From Zhengitettix transpicula (lineage: Eukaryota; Arthropoda; Insecta; Orthoptera; Tetrigidae): DNA of 64,000 nt. Below the pieces are notes generated by a model, which searched no databases, had not been told where the DNA came from, and was given only the letters and a program-made list of their open reading frames with translations. The translations under genes were made by a program, and so were the position numbers. Positions 1 to 12,039 of this stretch are shown here, piece by piece. How positions within the stretch are numbered: position 1 is the stretch's first letter; every line of letters begins with the position of its first letter. Location: NCBI GenBank assembly GCA_037074705.1, contig CM073591.1, positions 83,928,032-83,992,031 of the forward strand, written 5' to 3'.

Positions 1-265
1 AAGTTATTTAATTACGCTTCAAACGTTATCATCGGGTTTCCTATGAGACGGTTGATACTAAATCTTGAACGTTTCCTATAAAGGAATAAAATCCCAAAAT
101 TTTCCTTAAATCATTTTATTGAATTATACAAAATGTTAATTAAAAATACCTGATTGTTATAAAACAGACACAAAAATTATGTATTATTAAAATTCTTGGA
201 GCTGTATATGAATCAGAGATTTACCACAGGCTGATATAGAAGAGCTGTGTTGTTTTATTATGCAG

Positions 266-394
266 TGTACGAGGTGCCAGGGGAGGAACTGCGCCTGCCT
301 CGGGTGAGCCGCCTCCACACGGGGGCGTACTTGTGTGTCGCCAGCAACGGCGTGCCCCCTAGCGTCAGCCGCCGCGTGCAGCTGCGAGTGCAGT
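266..394 (+). CDS. DIP/lachesin-like Ig protein, exon a (end of Ig domain 2)
   Basis: This is an internal exon of a cell-surface immunoglobulin-superfamily protein; family members mediate homophilic or Dpr-DIP recognition between insect neurons. It begins after an acceptor ending tgcag (261-265), completes a split codon, and ends after one base of a codon at donor GTGAGT (395-400), so the downstream intron is phase 1. The peptide contains HTGAYLCVASNGVPP, the Ig C-terminal half with its D/T-x-G-x-Y-x-C cysteine. The NGVPP turn followed by SRRVQLRV is typical of the Ig2 end in DIP and lachesin proteins. The exon is GC-rich (tandem CGCC/GCCG codons) against very AT-rich flanks. Exons for the signal peptide, Ig1 and the rest of Ig2 must lie before position 1. 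The exact DIP paralogue cannot be named from this part. Confidence 0.88.
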
Positions 395-466
395 GTGAGT
401 ACCTAAACATGTCTCCAACAGTACCAACACTCAGTCGAATGTGTACACGTGCTTCTGTTATTGCAG
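395..466 (+). other. Short phase-1 intron between exons a and b
   Basis: This 72-base intron runs from GTGAGT to ttgcag. It is the only short intron of the gene; the other visible introns are 0.9 to 9.3 kb. Confidence 0.85.
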
Positions 467-604
467 TTCCGCCGATGCTGAGCATTCCCAGCCAGCTGGA
501 AGCCGCGTACCTGGGGCAGGATGTCTCTCTTGAATGCCACTCAGAAGCTTACCCGGCCTCTGTCAACTATTGGGCGACGGAAAGAGGAGACATGATCATA
601 TCAG
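467..604 (+). CDS. DIP/lachesin-like Ig protein, exon b (first half of Ig domain 3)
   Basis: The acceptor ttgcag (461-466) lies only 72 bases after the previous donor, so this is a short intron beside very long ones. With the split base from the previous exon the peptide opens FPPMLSIPSQLEAAYLGQ, the classic Ig2-Ig3 junction of DIP/lachesin proteins. It continues through DVSLECHSEAYPASVNYW, which contains the first Ig3 cysteine and the core tryptophan, and ends at GDMIISG. The donor is AG|GTCAAT, with C at +3 instead of the usual purine. It is accepted because the next exon resumes in exact phase 1 with the expected family sequence. There is no stop in frame before the boundary; reading on through the donor reaches TAA within three codons. 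Confidence 0.88.
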
Positions 605-908
605 GTCAATAATTATCGTTTCAAATAAATCTATACCTTTGCTCATCCATAGCCAATTTGGGTTGTATACGAGAAGTAGCAACTATAAAAAAGATCCAAA
701 TCAGTCGTATTCGCAACGTCATTACTTACCTTCAGCAAATTATGCGATATAGGAACTCCTTAGCTTGTTGTAATAGTCTCCTGAAACATTGGAAACACTA
801 ATGAATAGATAGAAATGTAAATATTTAAATTAATTGAGTGATTAAATCAATAAGGACATGCTCAAATTTAAATTTCAAGCCACTACACATATAGAAAGCA
901 GAATATAT

Positions 909-1765
909 ATACGAGGGTTATTCTTATATGAAAGAGCGGGAAATTCTTTCACTTCCGGGTCGTTGTTGGTAAACATGATCATTTCAAAGATATTCCTAAA
1001 AGTTTAAACATATGCAAGTCGTAGTTTATTGTTGGGAGACTTCTGTAGTGATAAATGTATAGTCATGCGGAGAAAATGAAAAATAAAAGAATTTCGCGCT
1101 GTCATTAAACACTTTTGAAGCCAGTGGACAGCTGCACAGTCAGCTATTCTCATTGGAATAGTCGGCCAGCTGCCTCCTAATCTGGTCGGAGCATGGAGAA
1201 GGGAATGCTGCGTTTCCACAGCTAACCCCTCTCCTGCCATCAGAAGGGCGTGGGACAAGTACCTACTGCCCGACCTACCTGATGCAGGTTTTCTAGGGCT
1301 TGTCCTGCATCACTTTTAGGCAAATGCCGGGTCGTGTCCGGGGGCCGTAGTTAACCCTTGGCTACCTTTCCGCATCCCCTCCCCTTTTCAAATATCTTCC
1401 TATGCTATTAAAGGGGAGTTGCCACCACGTGGATTACCCTCGTGTAGCCTGTTACTTTTAAATAAATAAATAATGGAATTGGATGAAGTTCATGCGGACT
1501 CTGCACCAGCATAGGAGACCATTTACTTCTGGAATAATGAGTTTAAACGAGGTCGTAGAAGCACAGAAGATGAAACTCGCTCCGGCCGCCCAATTGAGGT
1601 CACCACTCAGGAAAACATCGAAAAAGTTCACAATATTGTAATGGAATATCGCTGAATAAAAGTGCGTGAGGTAGCTGACGCCGTAGGCTCCTCTACTGAA
1701 CGAGTGAATTTCATCCTATATGAAAAACTGTCCATGAAAAGCCTTTGAACGCGATGGGTGCCGGT
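909..1765 (+). pseudogene. Dead mariner transposon, 5' half, split by a nested retroposon
   Basis: Transposase-like sequence on the + strand matches the N-terminal DNA-binding half of mariner transposases (mellifera/irritans-like group). KIKEFRAVIKHF is at about 1081-1116 and, one frame away, WTAAQ at 1125-1139. After the insertion come ELDEVHADSAPA (from 1475), YFWNNEFKRGRRSTEDETRS, GRPIEVTTQENIEKVHNIV, IKVREVADAVGSSTERVN and TRWVP, ending near 1765. There are in-frame stops after SAPA, after MEYR and before TRWVP, so it cannot be translated. The catalytic half with the D,D,D residues is absent. A possible 5' terminal inverted repeat (tacgagggttattc) sits at 910-923. The gap between Q (1139) and E (1475) is filled by a retroposon copy. 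Confidence 0.8.
1140..1474 (+). repeat. Retroposon family copy 1, nested in the mariner
   Basis: This 5'-truncated copy in sense orientation begins inside the family body (gctattc...attggaatag) and ends with the family 3' terminus (tagcctgttac), followed by a TAAA-type tail (ttttaaataaataaataatg). It interrupts mariner transposase between WTAAQ and ELDEV, where intact mariners have only about three residues. Confidence 0.85.
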
Positions 1766-2753
1766 TTCTCACCCCCGCAGTACCAATTCTCGAGTTTTGA
1801 AGAATATGTGTACCAATTTGCAATCTGTCCACGCGTTTAAATTTTTATAGAAATTAACGTAAAAACAAACATAAATACATCCTTTTTTATTATATAGAAG
1901 ATATATAGAAGATACAAAATTTCATAGATATAATATATCCGTTCGTTGTAATAGAAGCGATTGTTTTTTCTTCAACATATTCATGTATCTATGAAATTTT
2001 ATATATTGACAGGATTAAAAGTTAATTTTAATATTGAATGCTCACCTGATTTATATTGGATATAAATACTCAATATATCACTACAAAACTCAATGTATAC
2101 TCTTTCATTAATTTGCTTAGTGTTGGACCAATAGCCCTTCTGAACTTCTGCGTTTTTAATTCCTGCATTCTTGTATCAGAACATTTTTGAGAAATGTTAA
2201 CTTCATCTGTGAATGGAAGTGAACTTGTCCCCTGTTATCGTCAGTACATAATGTTTAGTTTTCGTAATTTGTTCCTGCACCATGAAATATAAATCGTAAC
2301 AAATCGGTATTGACGTATTAAGTTATTGAATTGAACTGAAAGAGACGTAACGATGGAAGAAGCTTGCTCTCCGAGAAGTAAAACTAAGCAGATCTGTAGA
2401 AGGAATTGTGTCACCGGTGTTAGGAAGTGCTGGTGATCGGATGTGACGTCTTAGAGGGAAGGGGCGAGAAGATGGATATGGTAAGCGACATCGGGATCCC
2501 GTGGGAATGCGGCGTCGTCTCCTAAGTTCCCTGTAGTGACTGATGGCGACTGGATGTCGTCCTGTTGAAGTACTCGTAGCAAATATGTGTCTAACAAAAG
2601 GTCGCGGCGAGTAACGTCATCGTTGTGAACAATCTGCGTAATAGAAAATATGTATTTAAAGTACCAGAATTCCAAAACTCCTGCAACATATGATCTTAAA
2701 ATATAATTGACATGAGTCCATAATTCATATTTTCAACTGCAAATATATTCAAC

Positions 2754-2918
2754 AAATAGTTCTCGGTACTCACACGGCTTTTGCATATTTATATTTAAAC
2801 GCAACGTTTTGACGACTAAAAGCTCTGTCGTTTCAGCTTGACGACAGAGCTTTTAGTCGTCGAAACGTTGCGTTTAAATATAAATATGCAAAACCCGTGT
2901 GAATACCGAGAACTATTT
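2754..2918. repeat. Near-perfect palindrome (foldback element) with 7-bp flanking repeat
   Basis: The two 78-base arms (2754-2831 and 2841-2918) are reverse complements with only three mismatches by eye, separated by a 9-base loop. The element is flanked directly by ATTCAAC on both sides (2747-2753 and 2919-2925), as expected of a target-site duplication from a foldback/MITE-type DNA element. A longer shared flank, tgcaaatatatt, also occurs at 2738-2749 and 2954-2965, so the true outer boundary may be wider. Confidence 0.8.
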
Positions 2919-4148
2919 ATTCAACAACTACACCGGGAAAGACTTCAATCTTTGCAAATATATTAATTCTTAAAGAGAAATTTAAATACTAGCAATTGTT
3001 TCATGAATTGTACGTGATCAGTTAGGGACACCTCCATTCATCTCCATTCTTTTATACTTGAAGATTAGTAATAATAAAAGTGGAACTTAAATGTAATAAC
3101 CTAGTCTCCGAAACAAATATATTTTTTGATATACAATACAGTAGTACACAAACTGAAACCAAGAGACGTACGACCAACTTTGACACATTGTGCGTAATAA
3201 AAGAAAGTGATTTAAAACTTCGACAGTGTGTTATACCAGAAACAATACGGAAAGAGTTATTGCCCCTCGTTAATAAAGGAATGTACGTTGAAAAGTCATA
3301 TGTGAAAACAATGAAATGTATTTACGCGTACAAATATAAAGCATGGTACACTTCACGAAGTTGAGAAATTGTAGAGACTCATTTTATCGTAACCACACAA
3401 TATTTTACATAAATATTGCAATATAAAAATTTGAGATGTAATTAATTTGAAGAAATAAACACTGAATTATTCTGTAAAATGTAACAAAAACTACAGAGGG
3501 TTGAGGCATCACCGTATTTTTTTCCCCGATATAAATATGTACAAACAGTTAACTCTATTCAATAATGATCGTAGCTGCCTTCTCAGGTAACAATCAGTAG
3601 AGATCAGTGTAGTGTAACAGTTGATAAGTGAAAGAGTATCAATACTGTTTAATACATATGCGAATCAGTGTTGGGATGTTTAGGGCAGCTTTTATAAATG
3701 AGAAAGAAATAACAATGCATGTCGAGTAATTACTAATTGTAGGATTGCTAATCAAACAGACGTCAAAGAAATGAACCCAGTTGTCCCGAAATAAATATAG
3801 TAAATAGGTTATGTTATGTCATGCGTGTCAAAAGTGAAACTTCAAATATAGAGAAATAGGAAATATAGGTTATGATACATTGAGTTTTGTACAGATTCTT
3901 TGAGCTGTTAATATTATATTATTCCATAATTTGTGCTTGATTTATTAATAAAGTTCAATATCTTTTATTTTCAGGACCACAGTTTTATTAATATAAATTA
4001 TATTCTTATTTTGATCATCAGTGATAATTGCTTTACCAAATATTAAATGTTACGTAACGAGTTTATGATACTTAAATGTGACGCATTTATTTTAAAAACA
4101 GGGTACCTATGGTTATCCACGTTGTTGTATTTTCATTTAATGGTACAG

Positions 4149-4498
4149 CAAAGGATAAAAAGAGTGGATGCAGGAGGGAGGAAAAGGCAACCGAGGGTCA
4201 CCGGGCATAGTTTAAGGATCCTATCCGGAATTTTCCTAAATGTGATGGCTGAGAAACCCGTACAGAAACGTGTATCAAGTAGGTTGGACTTTCGATACTT
4301 GTACCACGCTCTTACAATGATTGTAGATGGGGTTAGCTGTACAAACGCACCATTTCCCTTGCCATACTACGACCAGGTTTGGAGGCAGCTGGCCGACTGT
4401 TCCACATGAGACGTGGACAACTATTGTCGTATTCTAAACGCCTGTCACTCCGGAGCATACACCTCTCAAGTGACTGAAGTGTCTCAGCTTATGGAAAA
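4149..4498 (-). repeat. Retroposon family copy 2 (old, diverged)
   Basis: The reverse-oriented body of the family is recognisable by gttt-aaggatcctaTCCGG, ggaggcagctggccgact and catacacctctcaa. It has many substitutions and its T-rich tail is lost. Confidence 0.7.
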
Positions 4499-5180
4499 TA
4501 AAGCGATCTGACGCACCTTCCGTTAAGTTTCCCTCGTAGTTAACAATAAGTTAACTTTACCATGACACATATAGTTCCTTAGAAAACGCATGTAAATGTA
4601 CTGTCTTATATGAATATAAATGCTAAATCATAAAATTTAATGATTTTTTACAAATTTAATTATTGTTAATTTTTAGGTAAATACGTTTCTCATTTGGGAA
4701 AAAAGACATACGAATGAATTGTATAATTTTTTACCGAGTCCAACTAGAATCAAACTAATGATCGTTCGCTTAATTATGAATGAATGTATGTCTTTTATTT
4801 ATGACGCGGTTGCGTAACTACTTTTGTTAATTAAAAATACTAGTTTAGAGTGAAATAATATGTTAATTCAGTCTCCTCCATAATTACGTGTAATTTCTAA
4901 TATGCCATAATTCTTTTTCATATTTTCCATCCGCCAAAATTCATTACTTATTACTTTGAAAATGTACTTATTTGAATTTGGGAAAGTGTAGAAATTCAAG
5001 TGTGCAATTATTTGAATTTTATGGTGAAATGCGAGCATCAATAAGTTGAGACTTTTCTATAATAATCATATTTTATTAATTTATAGTATTTGCTTTAAGT
5101 TTAAAATGGCAGAATTTCTGTATTATTATTCCTGTTAAAGTCTCCGCCTTTGTTAATTCTTCATGTGATAAATATTTCAG

Positions 5181-5330
5181 GAGATAAATATGAAGCGGTC
5201 ACAGTGGACAGTGGATACCACAAGTACATGCTGCTGAAGATTCGAGCAGTGTCCGGCTCAGATTTCGGGGCGTACAGGTGCGTGGCCAGCAATCCCCTGG
5301 GAGACGCAGACGGCGTCGTCAAGCTGGACG
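5181..5330 (+). CDS. DIP/lachesin-like Ig protein, exon c (second half of Ig domain 3)
   Basis: Acceptor aatatttcag ends at 5180 and donor GTAAGG begins at 5331. Two bases complete the glycine codon begun in exon b, giving the continuous reading ...MIISGDKYEAVTV. The exon encodes the back half of Ig3: a hydrophobic strand (YMLLKIRAV), then SDFGAYRCVASNPLGDADG, which holds the D-x-G-x-Y-x-C motif and second Ig cysteine, then VVKLD. In insect DIPs this position reads ...C-x-A-x-N-S/P-L-G-E, followed by a strand and a short acidic step into the linker, as seen here. Length is 150 nt and phase is 1 on both sides. The introns on either side are about 4.6 and 4.3 kb. Confidence 0.88.
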
Positions 5331-8300
5331 GTAAGGACTTTCAAACAATTCAAATATTACCTTACATATTATTGGTTTTAGTTCGAATTTACATCCATGG
5401 GTAAGCGTATTAAATGGAAATAAGAAATAAACTTGCAAAACAAATGCTAATAGTGAAAAATTTGATGGAAAGTAGAAATCAATAATGAAAACTGGATATT
5501 GAATAATGAAATCAAACTGTCTCTACATAAATACTGAAAGGAATAAAACACGACCAGCACCGAACTACTAACTACTACGTCTAAAATGCATTTACTGTAA
5601 TATATGGTAGACAATTGTTAGTGATACTACTTCAATTATTTATTGTAATACCAATAACAATGTTATTTTTGTAATAATACCATAGGACCTATTGAACTGG
5701 AACTAACCGTAATATATCAAAAGATTAAGAACATAATAAAATTATATTTGCAGCAAATAAAACTTTGAACATATATTGAACAAAATTACTACTTGTTTCA
5801 AACTTTCAGTAATAAATAAAATAATTTTTGGAAATTTATTTAAATTATATGTTCATTGTTTTCGGGCGAAGTTATTAATATTTACCAACAAATTGCAGCA
5901 ATTAATATGGACGAAAAATAATTTCTCAAATGCCGCAATATTAAATTTTATTACGAAATTCTCCCCTACTTTCATCCTCAATTATGAAATCATCGTTTTA
6001 AGAGTCGGTTTAATAGTCCCAGAGATATTGTGATTCGTCATTGGTATTTGGACCTTTATATCTATCTATTAGTGTTCCTGATGTTTTTATTTTTTTTAGG
6101 GTAACAGGCTACATGAGGGTAATCAACATGGTGGCAACTGCCCTTTAATAGCATATAAAGGGATCTGAAAGGGGGGATGCGGAAGGGTAGAGGAAGGTAG
6201 CCAAGGGTTGACTAGGGCCCCCGGACTATAGTTTAAGTATCCTACCCGGCATTCGCCTAAAAGTAATTCAGGGAAAACCCTAGAAAAACCTGTATCAGGT
6301 AGGTCGGGCATTGGGTTCTTGTCCCATGCCCTTCCGATGGCGGGAGAAGAGTTTGCTGTGGGGACGCAGCATTCCCTTCTCCGTACCTCGACCGGTTTAG
6401 GAGGCAGCTGGTCGACTGTTCCAATGGGAACAGCGGACAACTCTTACCGTATGCCCAAGGTCTGTGACCCCGGCACATACACCTCTCAAAACAGGCCGAG
6501 GTGTCTTGGCTTGTGGGAACCTTAGTTAAAAAACGGAGAGGAAAAGGCATCTCCAAAGGTAGCCCCTTAAACAAATTATAAATAAGAACAACTCAAAAAT
6601 TTACGCGATTCATGATTCGTTTTCCTCAGAGTTTCAGAAATGGTTTTCAAACATTTCTGACTGTCCAATCATAAACAGTATTTTAAATCTCTGGTCGTTT
6701 TTAAAATAAATAGAAGAAAAAATGTCTATTTTTAGACATGTATTTTTCCATTTACTAATTATGAAAATGTACATTATACATAATTTCAATAATAACGATT
6801 TAATCAATTTCCTGGCTGTCAGTATCCTTTAGGGATGAGCTTGACTGTTCTTAACTAGATTAGCATTATTTGGGAAAAAATGATAAATTTTACCATTTAA
6901 TTGGTTCGGAATTATACATTCAACTTGTTTCTGTTTTGTCAAGCTGTAATGAAAATGACTGAAACAAACCACGGACTAGGAAATGCCAGAAGAAAGGACG
7001 TTTTACATTATTTATGTGCCAAAATATTGCTTAAAATTTTATAAATTGTTTTTTCTTCAAGATAATGTAATTATGATAGTTGATGTGTACGGTTTGAATG
7101 TGAGCTGAGAGTGGATCGCTAATTCATTCTGGAATATCAAAATGATCTAAATCTGCAAAGCACAGTTTGAAGTCGTCGCTGAGTCATCATCTTTCATTTA
7201 TAAGTGTTGTACATTTGAAAAGTACTGAAACTATTTATGTAAGAATAAAGATTTAGGTAAATTTAATTTCGTTTGTACATCTTGAATAATTTGGACTACA
7301 TACCTAGCCAGTTTTTTTATAGAATCCGTCGACCCGATAATCGTGAAAATATTATATTTTACATTTAAAAATTATTCTACTTCTATTCTACGTACCAAAA
7401 TTGTGTTTTCGTTATGTCCAGAATGTAAGTCACGATTTCACGATCCACGCCATTTTGGATGACTTTCATTGAATTATATCGAATACACAGGTTGATTCTA
7501 CGGTCATACTACAAACTTTGAGGGGTGGTGCAGCTTACTAAAAAACACATTTTTGTCGGAAGTGATGAATTCAGGCGCAAATACAAAAAATGAGACATGA
7601 AGAGAATTTTTTTTTTAATTACGCCATCATAGCAAAGTGCTTATTTACAGCAATGTTTATAATAAATGCACAAAATTGCGACCTCCAACAGTAAGAAGTA
7701 GGGAAAATATCATAGCGGGCCAACCGACTATCGCGTTACTCAAAATTCTTCAGACTTTTCCCAGCTGTAGTTGGTAGGGATGAATTTTATATGTACTTAA
7801 TGCATTGCTTTATTTTGGAAACAAGAAAGACGGACGAAGTCGATACTGGTGAAAGTATAGATTTAACATTATTGTCAAGAAGGAAAAGTAAAATTCACAT
7901 CGATTTCATAACCGTCGGAAAAATTTAAATTTTATTAACCTCACCAACTTTTGAATAAGAAATTTTCAGGAATAATATGGTCAGTATATATGAGTGTTTT
8001 TCGTCAATAGACAAGCTATGAATTTAAATCTATTCCTGGGTTCGATATAGACCACTTTAGCGACACTGTTAATCCTCATGCCGAGATTTGAGAAGTATAT
8101 AATGTTAAAAAAAATACTCTGAAAGTTTATATTAGAGGAAATATTATAATTAATAAATACATTTTTAAATAAAAGTCCTTTTGAGTATCAAGAAGGAAGT
8201 GTACTCCTCTCAGTGAAACACAAGAGAAAATTAATTTGCATCCATCACTATACATTTTTTATGGTTTCATTACACCCTGCCAAATATTTAATGTAAACGT

Positions 8301-9633
8301 CACTAACAGCACCAATAAATGTTTTATGTTTCAACATTAATAGTTTTACGTCGTGCGTGTTGAAGTACATTCAAGTTAACAACTGTGGAATCGTGTTATA
8401 ATGAATTATTACGAAATTTTTCGTTTGTTACTTAAGTATAATTTACTTACTATCTTACATCAAATTACAGAAACGTTGGATTATTACGTGTTTCGCTTTG
8501 TTTAAGGTAGTATCAATTTGCTCTTTGGTTTAATAATGGAAACATAAATTTGAATTGTTAAATACTATTGTTTAATAAAAATATTAGTTTTAGTCTCATT
8601 AACGTCTGGGTTATTAGCGAGTTGAACAACTGTTTCATTAAAATTTCGGAGTATAAATTAGTTCCAAAATTTTCTATTTCATTTCCGGAAAGTCAATGAA
8701 AAAGTAATAATGGTAAATTATTCGAGTGTAAATTATTTAATGATATGGTCAAAAGTTTACGCATTTTTATTTTCTGTGTGAAATATTATTACTATCGAGA
8801 GTCTGTGATTATTTTGGTAAGTTTACAACATATTCATCCTCAGTTTCATAAATTTTTAAGATTACTGTGAGATAAATAAAGTACAAAATAACAGAATAAA
8901 TAACGTTACACATAATTCCAATATGCATACGTCCATTTACAGGTATGGAGTATAAAGCGAATAATTATACTCTCAGGAAAAATTCACCGGAGACTCTATT
9001 TCTTCTCTAATTTAATGTAAATTTTACATGAATTATAGATTTTAATTAAAATTTATCTGACAAAATTTATAGAATTCGGTTTGTAAATCCATCAGCTGTT
9101 CTGATTACTTCCACAAATAATACTCATATTCGGTTAAATAATTTTTAGCAGATAATTGAATAACTTTTTTCTTGCGTAAGGAGCATTAAAAATTCCTGTA
9201 ACATTTTGCATTTTATTGCCGCATTTATTTAATTTTGTCGTGAGACACAAATTGAATTATAATTTTTTTAATGTCATAAGTATAAATGTAATTTATTCAA
9301 AATGACGGATTTAAATACAAGTTAGAAATATAATTTAAGGTTTTTTTCTGTGAGCTAACGCTATTTCAATGCATTCTGTGACCAATGTCGTAAAACGTCG
9401 TACAAGGTATTTGGTTCGATATCAACTTATCCTTTACGCAATTTCTTGCCCTTTTGTGTATAATACTATTAATTTTAATATCAGTTTTTTTACGCAAAAT
9501 GTTTTAGAATAACAGTTCTTGAAATAAATATAGTTTTTGTATTTACATTGGCGATCAAACTACATTAATATTAAGGGAATATTGAAATTAAATAATTGTC
9601 TTAAAATGTTTGAACGAAATTGTTTGTATTCAG
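5331..9633 (+). other. Intron c-d (4.3 kb), one retroposon, otherwise featureless
   Basis: Apart from the retroposon at 6087-6570, this is AT-rich sequence with short open stretches lacking any motif. I see no exon, RNA gene or further element in 6600-9600. Confidence 0.7.
6087..6570 (-). repeat. Retroposon family copy 3 (near full length)
   Basis: On the + strand it starts with a T-run and agggtaacaggctacatg (the element's 3' end) and ends near ccaaaggtagcccctt. Open frames run in both directions through this copy (6123-6440 and 6257-6574 on -, 6319-6525 on +). They recur in other copies and are attributed to the repeat, not to a host gene. Confidence 0.85.
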
Positions 9634-9708
9634 AAATTCCTGCGCCTTCAACAAAACCTCCCACAACTCCAGTGTTAGCAACTCTACCCACATCACTTAG
9701 GAAAAAAG
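9634..9708 (+). CDS. DIP/lachesin-like Ig protein, exon d (Pro/Thr linker)
   Basis: This small 75-nt exon runs from acceptor tattcag (ending 9633) to donor GTGAGT (9709). Joined to exon c the boundary reads LD-E-IPAPSTKPPTT. In this family Ig3 ends with a short E-I-P-G/A-P step and then a low-complexity stalk. The rest is Pro/Thr/Leu-rich (PVLATLPTSLRKK), a plausible extracellular stalk that could carry O-glycans. Phase is 1 at both ends, compatible with exons c and e. Recognition rests on the IPAP step, the splice sites and the phase, since the stalk is poorly conserved between paralogues. Confidence 0.75.
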
Positions 9709-10812
9709 GTGAGTACATTTTTATATATTAAATGGTAAATTGAATATTTTAGGCGATTTTATTGGTAAATTTTACCTTTTAAATATTTCTCAGAATGTAA
9801 ATATGCAATAATACAAAAATATAATACAAAATAATTCGAATAGTTTCACCTGCCAGATCGACATAGAAATTAATCAATTATCAGTTTACACGGTAAATCT
9901 GAGATATTTAATAGTTTATTGGGAATATGATATTTTTTAAAACTATTGAAATGTGTAACATTAATAATACATATTGATATGTAAATTTTATTTTATATGT
10001 ATTTTAATTCAGTGAAATAATGTAGAAGTGCAACTTTTAATGGTAAATTTTTGAATGTTTCCGTCGTCAAACCATTTTCAATTTTTGTTAATATTATTGA
10101 CCGACGCTATAAAATGTGATTAGTCTTACAGTGTAAAACTAAAAATAAGTATACTTTATGAATATATTTTCTTGGAACAACTTTTCGAAAGTAACCCGAT
10201 TTGAATATTTAGGGCATCATATTCTTTAAATCTAAGGGTAAATTTCTTTATAGCAAACTACTTAAAACACATGGATCGATACTGACTAGCAATCACCTTC
10301 GTTGTATTGGGAAAAGTTTAATTATTTCAAGTATCGAAACAAAATTAATAATATGTTAATGAAAATTTAGTAAAATCATATTGTGAAAGTCGTAAATTCT
10401 GTATAATATTTCCAATATTTCGTAAATATCTCTTAGAGAACATATTTCAGGTGTTCTAATGATTTTAAGAATATTAAGAATGATTAACTTTTTCAATGAA
10501 AGAATATATTTTTCTATAGCATTAGCATGTCTGAAGCGACGTTTTTATCATTAACTACAAAACTGTTTCATTATTAACTGCTTAACTAGTATTATATTTA
10601 ACGTATAATTAATTTTAAAATTAATTCCTTAATCTATTACTTTAGCTCAATTTTTCTGCATATGTAATAAAATCCATATTTTAGCAACTGTTGTAATTTT
10701 AATATGGAGCATTCAGAGGAATGTACGGAACAGTAAGAGATAAATGCTACGTGTTTTATTCCAGCGGATCTGCTACCTCATGCACGAACAAATGACACTC
10801 AGTCTAATATAA

Positions 10813-11277
10813 AGTAATCCACATGGTGCCAACTCCTCTTTAATAAAATAAGAAGGGACTTGGAAGAGAGGATGCGAAAGTATAGAGGAAGGACTATAGT
10901 TTAAGGATCCTACCTGGCATTCGCCTAAAAGTGATGTAGGAGAAACCCTAGAAAACCAGCATCAGCTATGTGGGCATTGTGTACTCGACCACGCCATTCC
11001 GATGGCGGGAGAGGGGCTTGCAGTGGGGACGCAACATTCCCTTCTCCATGCCTCGGCGTGAATAGGAGGCAACTGGCCTACTATTCCAATGAGAATAGCG
11101 TACAGCTCTTACCGTATTCCCAAGGTCTGCGACATACACCTCTCAAAACAGGTCTATGTGCATCGGCTTGTGGCACCCTTATTCAAAAACGAAGAGAGGA
11201 AAAGGAATCCCCAAAGGAAGCCCTCTCCGTCTCTCCAGAAAGGTTCTGCTTGCTACAGAACAGCTCTCAGATACCTT
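10813..11277 (-). repeat. Retroposon family copy 4, left half of a head-to-head pair
   Basis: The reverse-oriented copy runs from taatccacatggtgcc to past ccccaaaggaagccctctcc. It extends further in the 5' direction than many copies (tctccagaaaggttctgc), as does the copy at 52.1 kb. It abuts a forward copy. Confidence 0.8.
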
Positions 11278-11385
11278 GTTCTACCCTTCCGCATCCCAAA
11301 TTTCAAATCCCTTCCTATGCTATTAAAGGGAAGTTTCCACCACGTGGATTACCCTAATGTATCCTGTTAACCCAAAACCCAAACA
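11278..11385 (+). repeat. Retroposon family copy 5, right half of a head-to-head pair
   Basis: This short forward 3' end runs from ctacccttccgcatccc to tcctgttaacccaaaacc. It lies next to the reverse copy, with both 3' ends pointing outward. Confidence 0.8.
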
Positions 11386-11394
11386 ACCTACCCT

Positions 11395-11740
11395 ATTTGG
11401 TTGAGTTATTACTTCTTTGAATAGTCAGCAGGATGCTCTCGCAGGTGAAACCTTCTTGGAGATGGTAGGGGTTTTCTCTTGAGGTCCTTCTTCTCTCTCT
11501 GTTTTTGAACGGCCCCACAGAAAATCTCACTCTCTTCACCAGAAGGGAGCGGGTCATGTACCTAGAGCCCGACCTACTTGATTCAGGTTTTCTAGGATTT
11601 TCACTGCATCACTTTTAGGCGATTATCTGGATAGAGGAGGTCCTAGTTTTATACCTTTCAGCATGCGCCCTTACAGTCCCTTTCCTGTGCTATAAGAGGG
11701 AAATGACCAGAGTATGGATTTCCCTGTAAATAATAGAGGA
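11395..11740 (+). repeat. Retroposon family copy 6 (diverged, 5'-extended)
   Basis: It starts with ttggttgagttattacttc, the same 5'-extended segment seen at 15.84 kb. It continues through gtacctagagcccgacctac, tgcatcacttttaggcga and a degraded 3' part (ctataagagggaaatgacc). Confidence 0.65.
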
Positions 11741-12039
11741 TAATAACACAGGAGGACAAAAATTAAATTTTAATGCTTTTTTATGCTTCCTGTGTGCATA
11801 AATGATTCCTAAATCCAGAATGTGTCATGTAAGATGACAGTTTGACAGTTGTCTCGTTAGGCCAAGGTCCTTAATGGACTGTCGAGCCAAGGAAGAAGTG
11901 TGCATAAATGCTTTAGGTACATAAGGTTTATTATGATGCACGCTTCAAAATAAGAGCAGATCAGTAATACGATGAAAACAATTGAAAAAAATGACTAATA
12001 TATAATAGTATTAAAACTATATATTTGCTTTATTTTTCT

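Larger units (their letters stand above)
605..5180 (+). other. Intron b-c (4.6 kb) with mariner, retroposon and palindrome
   Basis: No exon is seen between the GTCAAT donor and the acceptor at 5180. It contains a dead mariner with a nested retroposon (909-1765), a near-perfect palindrome (2754-2918) and a degraded retroposon (4149-4498). An open stretch at 3080-3364 (+, 94 codons from a GTG) has no recognisable motif and AT-driven codon use, and is treated as chance. Confidence 0.75.

Noticed and set aside
3080..3364. 94-codon frame in the first long intron
   Set aside because: It starts at GTG, has no motif, splice or phase support, and its codon use follows the AT background.
6123..6574. 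Overlapping open frames of 68-105 codons on both strands
   Set aside because: They lie wholly inside retroposon copy 3 and recur in other copies; treated as repeat sequence, not host genes.
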